A stretch of DNA of 46,261 bases from Gammaproteobacteria bacterium (GTDB lineage: Bacteria > Pseudomonadota > Gammaproteobacteria > Steroidobacterales > Steroidobacteraceae), in contig DAHXNE010000026.1 of the NCBI GenBank assembly GCA_027366635.1, positions 1-46,261 of the forward strand, read 5' to 3'. How positions within the stretch are numbered: the stretch's first letter is position 1; each line of letters starts with the position of its first letter. Made by a program: the position numbers and the translations under genes. Positions 33,434-41,839 of this stretch are shown here, one piece after another. The notes below the pieces were generated by a model. The model made no database searches. It saw nothing but the letters and a program-made list of their open reading frames with translations, and was not told the origin of the DNA.

Positions 33434-35194
33434 ATGCGCATTCTACTGCTCACCCATTCGTTCAACAGTCTCGCCCAGCGTCTGTTTGTCGAGCTCGAAG
33501 AACACGGCCATCACGTGTCCGTGGAGTTGGACATCAACGACGCCGTGACGCGCGAAGCCGTCGAGCTGTTCGATCCGGATGTGGTGCTCGCGCCGTTCCT
33601 AAAACGTGCGATTCCAGAGCCAATCTGGCGGACCCGGTGCTGTCTGATCGTCCACCCCGGCATCCGCGGCGATCGCGGTCCGTCGGCGCTTGACTGGGCC
33701 CTGCTCGAGGCGCGGCGGGAGTGGGGCGTCACGGTGCTGCAGGCGCAGGCGCAGTTCGATGCGGGGCCGGTGTGGGCGAGCGTTCCGAGCGCTTTGCGCG
33801 CCGCCACCAAGTCGAGCATCTACCGGCGTGAGATTGCCGATGCCGTCGTGCGCGCGGTGCTCGAGGCGCTGGGACGGGTCGAGTCCGGCGATGTCCAGCC
33901 GCAGCGCACTGATCCGGCCGATCCAGCGGTGCGCGGCCGTGAGCGGCCGCTGTGCCGTCTGGCCGACCGGCGCATCGACTGGTTCTGCGATGGCACCGAG
34001 ACGGTATTGCGCAAGATCCGCAGCGCCGACGGATCCCCGGGCGTCGCCGACGAACTGTTCGGCCGCCGCGTACGGCTGTTCGATGCTCACCCGGCCGCGG
34101 GCCTAGCGGGCGCCCCGGGCAGCATGCTCGCGCGGTGCGATGGTGCGCTCGCCCGGGCAACTCGCGATGGTGCGATCTGGATCGGACACGTGCGAGAGGA
34201 GGGTGGGGAAAATACCGGCATCGCCGGCTTGAAGCTTCCGGCCGAGCGGGTGTTTCAAGCCGAGAGTGCCGCGTTGCCGACGGCACCCGGTTACGCACCG
34301 ATCCGTTATGAGGAGGACGGGCCGGTTGGCGTGCTGAGCTTCGAGCTCTACAACGGGGCGCTGAGCGCGCAGCGGTGTCAGCAGTTGCGTGCCGCCTATG
34401 CCCGCTGCCTCGAACGGCCCACGCGGGTGCTGGTTCTGGCCGGCGGGGCCGATTATTGGTCGACCGGCATTCATCTGGGGCTGATCGAAGCGGCGGACAG
34501 TCCCGCGGACGAGTCCTGGCGCACCATCAACGCGATCGATGATTTGACCCGGGACATCATCCTCACCAGCGACCGGCTGGTGATCGCCGCGCTGCGCGGC
34601 GGCGCGGCCGCAGGCGGGGTGTTTCTCGCACTCGCGGCGGACGAGGTGTGGGCCGTTGCGGGTGTGGTGCTCAACCCGCATTACAAGGACATGGGCAACC
34701 TCTACGGCTCGGAGTATTGGACTTATCTGCTGCCGCGGCGGGTGGGCGCGCAAGGCGCGCAGCGGCTGATGCAGCGGCGATTGCCGATGGGCGTCGCCGA
34801 GGCTAGGCGTCTGGGCCTGGTGGATCGGGTGCTGCCGTGCGAGGCTATCGACGCATTGACGGCGATCGGCGCGTCGGCGCAAGCGCTCGCGGCCGACCCG
34901 ACTCTGGAGCGACGGATCGCGGCCAAGCGCCTGCGGCGCGAGGCGGACGAGCGCGCCAAGCCGCTCGAGACATACCGCTGCGAGGAACTCGCGCGCCTGG
35001 AGCGCAACTTCTACGGCTTCGATCCGAGCTACCACGTGGCCCGGTACAACTTCATCTACAAGGTGGCGAAATCACGTACGCCGCTGCATCTGGCCCGGCA
35101 TCGTGGCCCGCAGGCGCGTCGGCCCGCGCCGCTGCGGGCCGTGACGGGCGGTGTGGATCGCGGGCAGACCAACCAGGAGACTCGACATGTGTAA
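33434..35194 (+). CDS. hypX: Hydrogenase maturation factor HypX (HoxX)
   Basis: A 586-residue two-domain protein. Residues 1-about 270 resemble formyl-tetrahydrofolate transferases, with MRILLLTHSFNSLAQRLFVEL and the catalytic HPGIRGDRGPSALDWAL segment; the rest resembles enoyl-CoA hydratase/crotonase, including the RGGAAAGGVFLALAADE oxyanion-hole region and NPHYKDMGNLYGSEYW. HypX makes the CO ligand of the NiFe site from N10-formyl-tetrahydrofolate in the presence of oxygen. Its presence implies a hydrogenase matured under oxic conditions. ATG 33434 is preferred to TTG 33422, which overlaps the hypE stop. It overlaps hypB by eight bases. Confidence 0.93.
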   Translation: MRILLLTHSFNSLAQRLFVELEEHGHHVSVELDINDAVTREAVELFDPDVVLAPFLKRAIPEPIWRTRCCLIVHPGIRGDRGPSALDWALLEARREWGVTVLQAQAQFDAGPVWASVPSALRAATKSSIYRREIADAVVRAVLEALGRVESGDVQPQRTDPADPAVRGRERPLCRLADRRIDWFCDGTETVLRKIRSADGSPGVADELFGRRVRLFDAHPAAGLAGAPGSMLARCDGALARATRDGAIWIGHVREEGGENTGIAGLKLPAERVFQAESAALPTAPGYAPIRYEEDGPVGVLSFELYNGALSAQRCQQLRAAYARCLERPTRVLVLAGGADYWSTGIHLGLIEAADSPADESWRTINAIDDLTRDIILTSDRLVIAALRGGAAAGGVFLALAADEVWAVAGVVLNPHYKDMGNLYGSEYWTYLLPRRVGAQGAQRLMQRRLPMGVAEARRLGLVDRVLPCEAIDALTAIGASAQALAADPTLERRIAAKRLRREADERAKPLETYRCEELARLERNFYGFDPSYHVARYNFIYKVAKSRTPLHLARHRGPQARRPAPLRAVTGGVDRGQTNQETRHV

Positions 35195-35993
35195 GGATTG
35201 CGGTTGCGGAATCACCGACGGCGAGCACGCTCATCACAGCCAGCGCGGCGAAGGCGGTGCCGTCCGGTCGGTCGAGGTGCTGCGCGAATTGCTTGGTGAA
35301 AATGACCGCCTCGCGGCTCACAACCGTGAGCACTTCGACGCGCACGGTGTGCTCGTGATCAATCTCATGTCCTCCCCGGGAGCGGGCAAGACCTCGCTGC
35401 TGGAGCGCACGGTGGAGGCACTTTCGGGGCGTCGGCGCATGGCGGTCATCGAAGGGGACCTGGCCACCGAGAACGACGCGCGGCGCATTCGCGCCAAGGG
35501 CGTGCCGGCGGTGCAGATCACCACTGGTAGCGCTTGTCATCTGGATGCCCACATGGTTCACCGCGCGCTCGATGATCTCGAGCTCGAGGGACTGGACCTG
35601 CTGTTCATCGAGAACGTCGGCAATCTGGTCTGCCCGGCCAGCTTCGATCTCGGCCAGCATCTCGATGTGATCTTGCTGTCGGTCCCGGAGGGCGACGACA
35701 AGCCACAGAAGTATCCGGTGATGTTCCATGCGGCCGATCTGGTGCTTCTGACCAAGGCGGACCTGTTACCGCTGTTGCCGGAGTTCGATCCGGCGCGCGC
35801 CGAGGCGAGCCTGCGTTCGCTCGCGAGCGAAGCGCCGGTATTGCGGCTATCCAGCCGCTCGAGCGCAGGCATGGAGGCGTGGTGCGTTTGGCTCGAGCGC
35901 GCGCGCGCGGCACACCGCACGGGTCTGCGACATCCGGCCCGGCCGGCTACCGGGGATGAGCACGTCGCTGCCGCCGGCCACGCCGGCGCCTGA
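35187..35993 (+). CDS. hypB: Hydrogenase nickel incorporation GTPase HypB
   Basis: A 268-residue GTPase. MCKDCGCG at the N terminus is the CxxCGC nickel site, the P-loop is SSPGAGKTS (about 62-70), and the G-domain metal site includes GSACHLDAH. ENVGNLVCPASFDLG and KADLLP (guanine recognition) complete the match. It loads nickel with HypA, but no hypA is seen in the window. Only a few histidines follow the N-terminal motif, so it lacks the long His-rich storage stretch of some HypB proteins. AGGAG precedes its ATG. Confidence 0.96.
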   Translation: MCKDCGCGITDGEHAHHSQRGEGGAVRSVEVLRELLGENDRLAAHNREHFDAHGVLVINLMSSPGAGKTSLLERTVEALSGRRRMAVIEGDLATENDARRIRAKGVPAVQITTGSACHLDAHMVHRALDDLELEGLDLLFIENVGNLVCPASFDLGQHLDVILLSVPEGDDKPQKYPVMFHAADLVLLTKADLLPLLPEFDPARAEASLRSLASEAPVLRLSSRSSAGMEAWCVWLERARAAHRTGLRHPARPATGDEHVAAAGHAGA

Positions 35994-38307
35994 GCCGGCG
36001 TCGGGCACGGCTGTATCGGGCGAGCCGCAGGCGCGGCGGCTGCGGCTTGGTGGCTATGTGCAGGGCGTCGGGTTCCGGCCGTTCGTCTACCGCTTGGCGC
36101 ACTCGCTCGGGCTTGCCGGCAGCGTCCGTAATCTGCACGGTGAGGTCGATATCGTGGTCCGCGGCTCGTCGGCGGCGCTCGAGCGTTTCATGCATGAGCT
36201 GATCGCGAGCGCTCCGCCGTTGGCCCGCCCGCGCCTGATCGATGTGCAAGCGGTCACGCTGCCACTGACGTCGGAGTTCACGATTCTCGCCAGTGCCGCC
36301 GACGGTCCGGCGCGGATCTTCGTCCCCGCCGATGCGTTCACCTGCCCGGAGTGTCTCGCCGAGCTCACCGAGCCGACCGACCGCCGTCACCGCTATCCGT
36401 TCATCAACTGCACCCAGTGCGGTCCGCGCTACACGTTGATCGAGGCGCTGCCCTACGATCGTTCCAACACGACGATGTCGGGCTTCGCGCTCTGTTCACG
36501 CTGCGCCGCGGAGTATCGTGATCCCGGTGATCGGCGCTTCCACGCAGAGCCGGTGGCCTGTCCGGAGTGTGGACCGTCGGTCTGGCTCGAGAGTGAGTCC
36601 TCGCCGGGGCATACGCTGCGCGGGGAGCCGGCTCTGCGGCGCGCCGTGCAGGTGCTGCTCGCCGGCGGGGTCGTGGCCGTCAAGGGAGTGGGGGGCTATC
36701 ATTTGCTGTGCGATGCCACGAGCGACGCGGCGGTAGCTCGGCTGCGCGCGCGCAAGCACCGTCCTGACAAGCCGTTCGCGGTGATGTACCCGCAGCAAGG
36801 TGGCGACGGGTTGGCGGCGTTGCGCGGCGACGTCCATCTGTCAGAGCACGAATCCGCATGGCTGCTCAGCCCGGCGCGGCCGATCGTTCTGGCGCGGCGG
36901 TGCGGCGGCGCCCGGCTCTCGCGGCTGGTGGCGCCGGGCTTGGCCGAGGTGGGTGTTTTTCTGCCGTATAGTCCCTTGCACCATCTGCTGCTGAGCGATG
37001 CCGCGCGAGCGCTGGTGGCGACCTCGGGCAACGTCAGCGGTGAGCCTGTCATCACCGAAGTGATTGCGGCGCGCGCGTACCTCACGCCCATGGTCGATGC
37101 CGTCCTGCATCACGATCGGCCGATTGCGCGCCCAGCCGATGACGCGGTGGTACGCAGCGTCCTGGGTCGTGCGCGCGTGCTGCGCATCGGGCGCGGGTTG
37201 GGTCCGCTGGAGCTCGCCTTATCCCGGCGACTCGAGCAACCGGTGCTCGCCACGGGCGGACACCTGAAGGCCACGGTTGCTCTGGCTTGGGAGGATCGGG
37301 TGGTCGTCTCGCCGCACATCGGCGATTTGGATAGCGCGCGCAGCGTGCGGATCTTCGAGCAGGTCGTCGAGGACTTGCAGCGCCTCTACGGCGTGAGGGC
37401 CACCGCAGTGATCTGCGACGCGCATCCGGATTACGCGTCGAGCCGTTGGGCGCGCGAGTGCGGTCTGCCGGTTACGCGCATCCCGCATCACCAGGCGCAT
37501 GCGTCGGCCGTGGCGGGTCAAAGTGATGTGCGTGGTCCGATGCTGGTCTTTACCTGGGACGGCACCGGGTTTGGCGAGGACGGCACGTTGTGGGGCGCAG
37601 AGGCGTTTCTCGGGGCGCCCGGCGCTTGGCACCGTGTGGGCAGCCTGCGGCCGTTTCGCCTGCCCGGGGGCGAGCGCGCCGCGCGCGCACCGTGGCGATG
37701 CGCCGCGGGCGCCTGCTGGGAGGCGGGTATCCGGCTGCCCGACCCCCAGCCGGATGCGCTGGTGCGGCAGGCCTGGGAGCGAGGCGTCAATGCGCCATGG
37801 ACGAGCGCTGCCGGCCGGCTGTTCGATGCGGGCGCCGCCCTGGCGTTGGGCGTGCGTGAAGCCAGCTACGAAGGGCAGGGACCCATGCGGCTCGAGGCGG
37901 CTGCTCGCGCCGGCGCGAGCGGCTGTGAGCGGGCCCGACCGATCGCGCCGGCTCGGCTGTACCGGGACGCGACGGGCGTGCTGCGCCTCGATTGGCAGCC
38001 CCTGATCGAGCAGCTGGTACACTGCAACGCTCCGGTCGGACAGCGCGCACTGGAGTTTCACCGCGCTCTCGCGTGCGGCCTCGCGGCCCAGGCGCGGGCC
38101 TTACGTTCCGCGGGCATCACTCATGTGGGGCTCGGCGGTGGAGTGTTTCAGAACGCGCTGCTGACGGAACTGGCGTCTGAGGAGCTTGTCGCGGCGGGCT
38201 TTCACGTGAGTCTGTGCGAGCAGGTGCCCTGCAACGACGGCGGGCTGTGTTACGGACAGATCATCGAGTACGCGGCGCGAACTGGATCACGGGACTGCCC
38301 ATGCTGA
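35956..38307 (+). CDS. hypF: Carbamoyltransferase HypF
   Basis: A 783-residue protein of normal HypF length. Domains in order: acylphosphatase (LRLGGYVQGVGFRPFVYR, about 28-120); two zinc-finger-like motifs with CPEC, CTQC, CSRC and CPEC (about 130-215); a YrdC-like domain (KHRPDKPFAVMY); and a Kae1-like domain with HHQAHASAVAG and LGGGVFQNALL. It transfers carbamoyl from carbamoyl phosphate to HypE. The start lies inside the 3' end of hypB, a 38-base overlap, with GGGG close upstream; a later start is possible but would clip the acylphosphatase lead. Confidence 0.95.
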   Translation: MSTSLPPATPAPEPASGTAVSGEPQARRLRLGGYVQGVGFRPFVYRLAHSLGLAGSVRNLHGEVDIVVRGSSAALERFMHELIASAPPLARPRLIDVQAVTLPLTSEFTILASAADGPARIFVPADAFTCPECLAELTEPTDRRHRYPFINCTQCGPRYTLIEALPYDRSNTTMSGFALCSRCAAEYRDPGDRRFHAEPVACPECGPSVWLESESSPGHTLRGEPALRRAVQVLLAGGVVAVKGVGGYHLLCDATSDAAVARLRARKHRPDKPFAVMYPQQGGDGLAALRGDVHLSEHESAWLLSPARPIVLARRCGGARLSRLVAPGLAEVGVFLPYSPLHHLLLSDAARALVATSGNVSGEPVITEVIAARAYLTPMVDAVLHHDRPIARPADDAVVRSVLGRARVLRIGRGLGPLELALSRRLEQPVLATGGHLKATVALAWEDRVVVSPHIGDLDSARSVRIFEQVVEDLQRLYGVRATAVICDAHPDYASSRWARECGLPVTRIPHHQAHASAVAGQSDVRGPMLVFTWDGTGFGEDGTLWGAEAFLGAPGAWHRVGSLRPFRLPGGERAARAPWRCAAGACWEAGIRLPDPQPDALVRQAWERGVNAPWTSAAGRLFDAGAALALGVREASYEGQGPMRLEAAARAGASGCERARPIAPARLYRDATGVLRLDWQPLIEQLVHCNAPVGQRALEFHRALACGLAAQARALRSAGITHVGLGGGVFQNALLTELASEELVAAGFHVSLCEQVPCNDGGLCYGQIIEYAARTGSRDCPC

Positions 38308-38747
38308 GCACACAGGCCGAGCGCCGACTGCCTTATGACGCAACCGCGTTGTTCGATCTGGCGGCCGATGTCGAGGGCTATCCGTTCTTTCTGCCGGGCT
38401 GGATCGAGGCGCATATCGAGCAGCGCGACGGCGAGCGGTGCGAAGCGGTGCAGACCATCGGGTTCGGGCCCATGCGTCTGCGGTTTCGTACCCAGGCGCT
38501 GCTGCGGCGCCCGGAGCGGATCGAAATAACCTCTGACGACGCGCAGTTCCGTCACTTGAATCTCACCTGGCGCTTCGCCGCCAGTCCCGCCGGCGGCTGC
38601 CAGGTCGCTTTGCTGCTCGAGATCGAGCTGCGCTCGCGTTTTCTGCAGCGTTCACTGGAATTGATGACCCCGACCGCGGCGGGCGACATTTTGCGGGCAT
38701 TCGAGGGCCACGCGCGGCAGCGCCTGCAGCCGACCGGCGGCCCATGA
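38301..38747 (+). CDS. START-domain protein, RatA/Coq10-like
   Basis: A 148-residue protein with the Coq10/polyketide cyclase pattern: RRLPYDATALFDLAADVEGYPFFLPGW near the N terminus and the final helix region LMTPTAAGDILRAFEGHARQRL. Relatives bind ubiquinone or, as RatA in E. coli, were reported as ribosome-associated toxins; sequence cannot separate these here. It overlaps hypF by seven bases, so it is probably translated from the hyp transcript, though it has no known role in hydrogenase maturation. Confidence 0.85.
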   Translation: MLSTQAERRLPYDATALFDLAADVEGYPFFLPGWIEAHIEQRDGERCEAVQTIGFGPMRLRFRTQALLRRPERIEITSDDAQFRHLNLTWRFAASPAGGCQVALLLEIELRSRFLQRSLELMTPTAAGDILRAFEGHARQRLQPTGGP

Positions 38748-38776
38748 AACCGGTGTGCCGGCGTTGGGGCTCGCGC

Positions 38777-39232
38777 TCAGCCCAGGGCCTGGTCCAGCCA
38801 GCGCGCGAGACTCGAGCCATCCAACGCGCCGGATTGACGCGCGAGCTCGCGGCCCGCACGGAACAGGATCAGCGTCGGGATGCTGCGGATCCCGAACCGT
38901 CCGGCGAGTTGCGGCTGCTCATCGGTGTTGACTTTTGCCACGCGCACTCCGGTGGCGCGCTGAGCCGCGGCGCGATCGAGCACCGGCGCCATCATGCGGC
39001 ACGGCCCGCACCAGGGGGCCCAGAAATCCACGAGCACCGGCAGTGTGGCGCGCTCGACGTGCGCGGCGAACGAGGCGGTATCCAGTGCTACCGGCTCCCC
39101 GGTCAGGATCTGGGCTTTGCACCGTGGGCACTTGGGATGTTCCTGCAGGCGCCCCTCGGGTACGCGGACCAGAGTGTGGCAGTGCGGACAGGCCACAATC
39201 ACCGCATGGGCGGCTTCAGTTTGGGCGTTCAT
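38777..39232 (-). CDS. trxC: Thioredoxin 2
   Basis: A 151-residue thioredoxin with an N-terminal zinc ribbon (C15/C18 in CPHC and C35/C38 in CPRC) and the active site WCGPC at 74-78. The cis-proline loop SIPTLILF and [16 protein letters not shown] complete the fold. This zinc-bearing form is TrxC, which reduces protein disulfides and is often linked to oxidative stress. It is convergent with the preceding START-domain gene (29 bases between) and divergent from cbpA. Confidence 0.95.
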   Translation of the reverse strand: MNAQTEAAHAVIVACPHCHTLVRVPEGRLQEHPKCPRCKAQILTGEPVALDTASFAAHVERATLPVLVDFWAPWCGPCRMMAPVLDRAAAQRATGVRVAKVNTDEQPQLAGRFGIRSIPTLILFRAGRELARQSGALDGSSLARWLDQALG

Positions 39233-39350
39233 GCCGTCTGGGTGGGGTCGTCGGTCCGGGAATCAAGCCGGGGTCTTGGCTTCGACTGCGGCGCCCCCAT
39301 GTCGGCGGTTTGCGATCGCGGAATCCTTTTTCACGAGGGCTACATCGCGC

Positions 39351-40316
39351 ATGGAATACCGGGATTACTATAAAACCCTGGGCGTGGCGCGTACCGCCAC
39401 GGCCGAGGAGATCAAGAAGTCCTACCGCCGGCTGGCTCGCAAGTACCATCCTGATGTCAGCAAGGAGAAGGATGCCGAGGCGAAGTTCAAGGAAGTTCAG
39501 GAGGCCTACGAGGTTCTGAAGGATGCGGAAAAGCGCGCCGCCTACGATCAGCTTGGGAGCGGCTGGCAGTCCGGCCAGCAGTTTCGGCCTCCGCCGGACT
39601 GGGCGAGCGGCTTCGAGTTCGGCGGTGAAACCCCGTCCCAGGGTGCAGGCGGCGCACATGTATTCGAGCAGCATGGCTTCAGCGACTTTTTTGCCTCGCT
39701 GTTCGGCGGTGCGAGCCCGTTTGCCGCGGCTGGTGAGCGCCCGCAGTACGGCGGACGCGACCATCATGCCCGCATCGACCTCGATCTCGAGGAGGCCTTC
39801 GGGGGCGGCGCGCGCACGCTCGAGCTGAAGCGGCCGGAGCTGAAATCGGACGGCACGCTGGAGCTGCGCACGCACACCGTGCGGGTGACGATTCCCGCAG
39901 GCGTCACGGACGGGCAGCTCATTCGATTGGCCGGACAAGGCGAGCCGGCGTCTGGCGGTGGGCGAGCGGGCGACCTGTATCTGGAGGTGCACGTGCGCCC
40001 AAACCGCCGGTATCAGCTGGACGGCCGCGACGTGACGCTGACGTTACCTATTGCACCTTGGGAGGCCGCGCTGGGGGCGACAGTGACTGTCCCGACGCTC
40101 GGGGGCGCCGTCGAGATGCAGGTGCCGCCCGATGCGCAGTCCGGGCAGAAATTGCGCTTGAGAGGCCGCGGGTTACCCGGTCAGCCGCCCGGTGATGCCT
40201 ATGTGCAGCTCAAGGTCGTACTCCCCCCCGCTACCTCGCCCGAGGCGCGCGCGGTCTACGCGGACATGCGAGCGAAGCTCGGGGACTTCGATCCGCGCGC
40301 CGATTTCAGGAGGTAG
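39351..40316 (+). CDS. cbpA: Curved DNA-binding protein CbpA (DnaJ-like co-chaperone)
   Basis: A 321-residue class II J-protein. The J domain occupies residues 1-70 with HPD at 33-35, followed by a Gly/Phe-rich linker ([12 protein letters not shown]) and the two C-terminal substrate-binding domains ([22 protein letters not shown] and [27 protein letters not shown]). There is no zinc finger, which separates it from DnaJ. It stimulates DnaK. cbpM follows four bases later, the usual pairing. Confidence 0.94.
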   Translation: MEYRDYYKTLGVARTATAEEIKKSYRRLARKYHPDVSKEKDAEAKFKEVQEAYEVLKDAEKRAAYDQLGSGWQSGQQFRPPPDWASGFEFGGETPSQGAGGAHVFEQHGFSDFFASLFGGASPFAAAGERPQYGGRDHHARIDLDLEEAFGGGARTLELKRPELKSDGTLELRTHTVRVTIPAGVTDGQLIRLAGQGEPASGGGRAGDLYLEVHVRPNRRYQLDGRDVTLTLPIAPWEAALGATVTVPTLGGAVEMQVPPDAQSGQKLRLRGRGLPGQPPGDAYVQLKVVLPPATSPEARAVYADMRAKLGDFDPRADFRR

Positions 40317-40320
40317 TGTC

Positions 40321-40629
40321 ATGGAGATCCGTGAAGTGCACGTGGTGGGCGGCGCCGATTGGGTCGATGCCGCCGAAATCTGCCGGCTTTGCCGACTCGA
40401 TCTCGCTGCGGTGATCGAGTTCGCGGAGCTTGGTCTGGTCTCGCTCCGAGGCGACTCTCCGGGCCAGTGGCAGCTCCCGGTGGCGGCACTGCCGCGTCTT
40501 GCAGTGGCGGGCCGGCTGATGCGCGATCTCGGGGTCAACGTCAGCGGTGCGGCTCTGGCCCTCGAGCTGTTGGATGTACGGCGGGAGCTGGAACGGCAGA
40601 TCCGACGCCTCCAGGCTCTGGCGCAATAG
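40321..40629 (+). CDS. cbpM: Chaperone modulator CbpM
   Basis: A 102-residue MerR-fold-like protein with DAAEICRLCRLDLAAVIEFAELGLV at the N terminus and a C-terminal coiled helix (LDVRRELERQIRRLQAL). CbpM binds the CbpA J domain and inhibits its co-chaperone and DNA-binding activities. AGGAGG before its ATG and the four-base gap after cbpA show it is cotranscribed. Confidence 0.92.
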   Translation: MEIREVHVVGGADWVDAAEICRLCRLDLAAVIEFAELGLVSLRGDSPGQWQLPVAALPRLAVAGRLMRDLGVNVSGAALALELLDVRRELERQIRRLQALAQ

Positions 40630-40651
40630 CGCGTGCCAACTGTCGAGCCGC

Positions 40652-41680
40652 TCAGGGGGAGACGCGATTGATCAGGATGTTTACTTGGCCATCGCGGCCG
40701 ACTCGGTAGGTCGCCCGTCCAGACAGATCCCCACGGGCATCGAGTGGATTGCCGGACGGCGCAACGCGCGCGACGACCTCGACGCGCTCGCCCGTTGTGA
40801 ACGTGCGCCCGGGAATCATCGAGTCGGCGGGTGTCAGAGTTACGGTTTGGGGAAACCGGCTGGTCAGGCGCTTGACCGCCAGCGGCGGGCCGGGCTGTGC
40901 CGGATCGCGAACGAATACAAAGAGCGGCGCGTCGTGCGGTGCCCGCGCGGCAAGTGTCGGAGCCAGCTGCAAGCGGACCCGAATCACTGCCGGGTGTGCC
41001 CCGGCGCGGTCAATCATCGCGCCGGTCGCGATGGGCACAGGCGGTGAATTTCCCAGCTGCTGATCGATGCTGGCGATCTGTTCCCGCACTACATTCCTCA
41101 TGTGCGCCGGCGGATCGAGCGTCAGCAGCCGGCTGAAGCGTGCGCGGGCGAGCGCGAGTTGCCCGCGGTGCATCGCCACGATTGCCCCAAAGTAGAGCGC
41201 CTCTGGATCAGTCGGCGAGAGCGCCAGCGCCCGCTCGACCAAGTTGCCGGCGCGTCCCGTCAGTTGCCGCCCGTCGATCAGCATCATCGCTTGCGCTTCC
41301 CCGAGCAGCGCATCCGCATCGGTGCCGCCGGACAGTCGATCGGCCTGCCGATACGCATGCTCGGCGCGCGGGTATTCCTTGAACACAATGTACGAGCGTC
41401 CCAACATCATCCAGCCAGCCAGATCGTCGGGATGCGATCTGAGGTGACGTGCCAACTGCACCACCATGGATTGGGGAGAGCCGGCCTTGGGAGCTTGCTT
41501 CACCGATCCGTTGCTCAGCGAAGCGTAAAGGGTCGTTATGCCGAGCATCACAACCCCTGTGCAGACGAGGGCGATCCACAGCGCCGGATTCAGCGAGGGA
41601 CGCGATTTGAGCAATGGTATCGAAATGAGCCCGGCCGCGATCAGCACGAGCGCAACGGCAGACAGGATGACCACGGCCAT
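40652..41680 (-). CDS. CcmI/CycH-like TPR protein of cytochrome c maturation
   Basis: A 342-residue protein with two N-terminal membrane helices (VVILSAVALVLIAAGLISIPLL and ALWIALVCTGVVMLGITTLYA), a TPR region (ARHLRSHPDDLAGWMMLGRSYIVFKEYPRAEHAYRQA through ALALSPTDPEALYFGAI) and a C-terminal beta-rich domain (LFVFVRDPAQPGPPLAVKRL) typical of CcmI/CycH. These deliver apocytochrome c to heme lyase. No other ccm gene is nearby, yet the window encodes many c-type cytochromes. ATG 41680 has GGGAG five bases upstream; GTG 41692 would add four residues. Confidence 0.82.
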   Translation of the reverse strand: MAVVILSAVALVLIAAGLISIPLLKSRPSLNPALWIALVCTGVVMLGITTLYASLSNGSVKQAPKAGSPQSMVVQLARHLRSHPDDLAGWMMLGRSYIVFKEYPRAEHAYRQADRLSGGTDADALLGEAQAMMLIDGRQLTGRAGNLVERALALSPTDPEALYFGAIVAMHRGQLALARARFSRLLTLDPPAHMRNVVREQIASIDQQLGNSPPVPIATGAMIDRAGAHPAVIRVRLQLAPTLAARAPHDAPLFVFVRDPAQPGPPLAVKRLTSRFPQTVTLTPADSMIPGRTFTTGERVEVVARVAPSGNPLDARGDLSGRATYRVGRDGQVNILINRVSP

Positions 41681-41839
41681 CAGCACTCCCACGGCGCGCT
41701 CATGCCCGTGCGCCGCGTGGGGGCTGACCGCGGACGCGCACGCCGATGCGCTTATGCGCGAATTCTCGTCATTGCGCCGAGGGGGCTCTATACGGGGAAG
41801 TGCCTATCCGCAGCAGAAGGTCCGCCGGCGCCCGAACTC

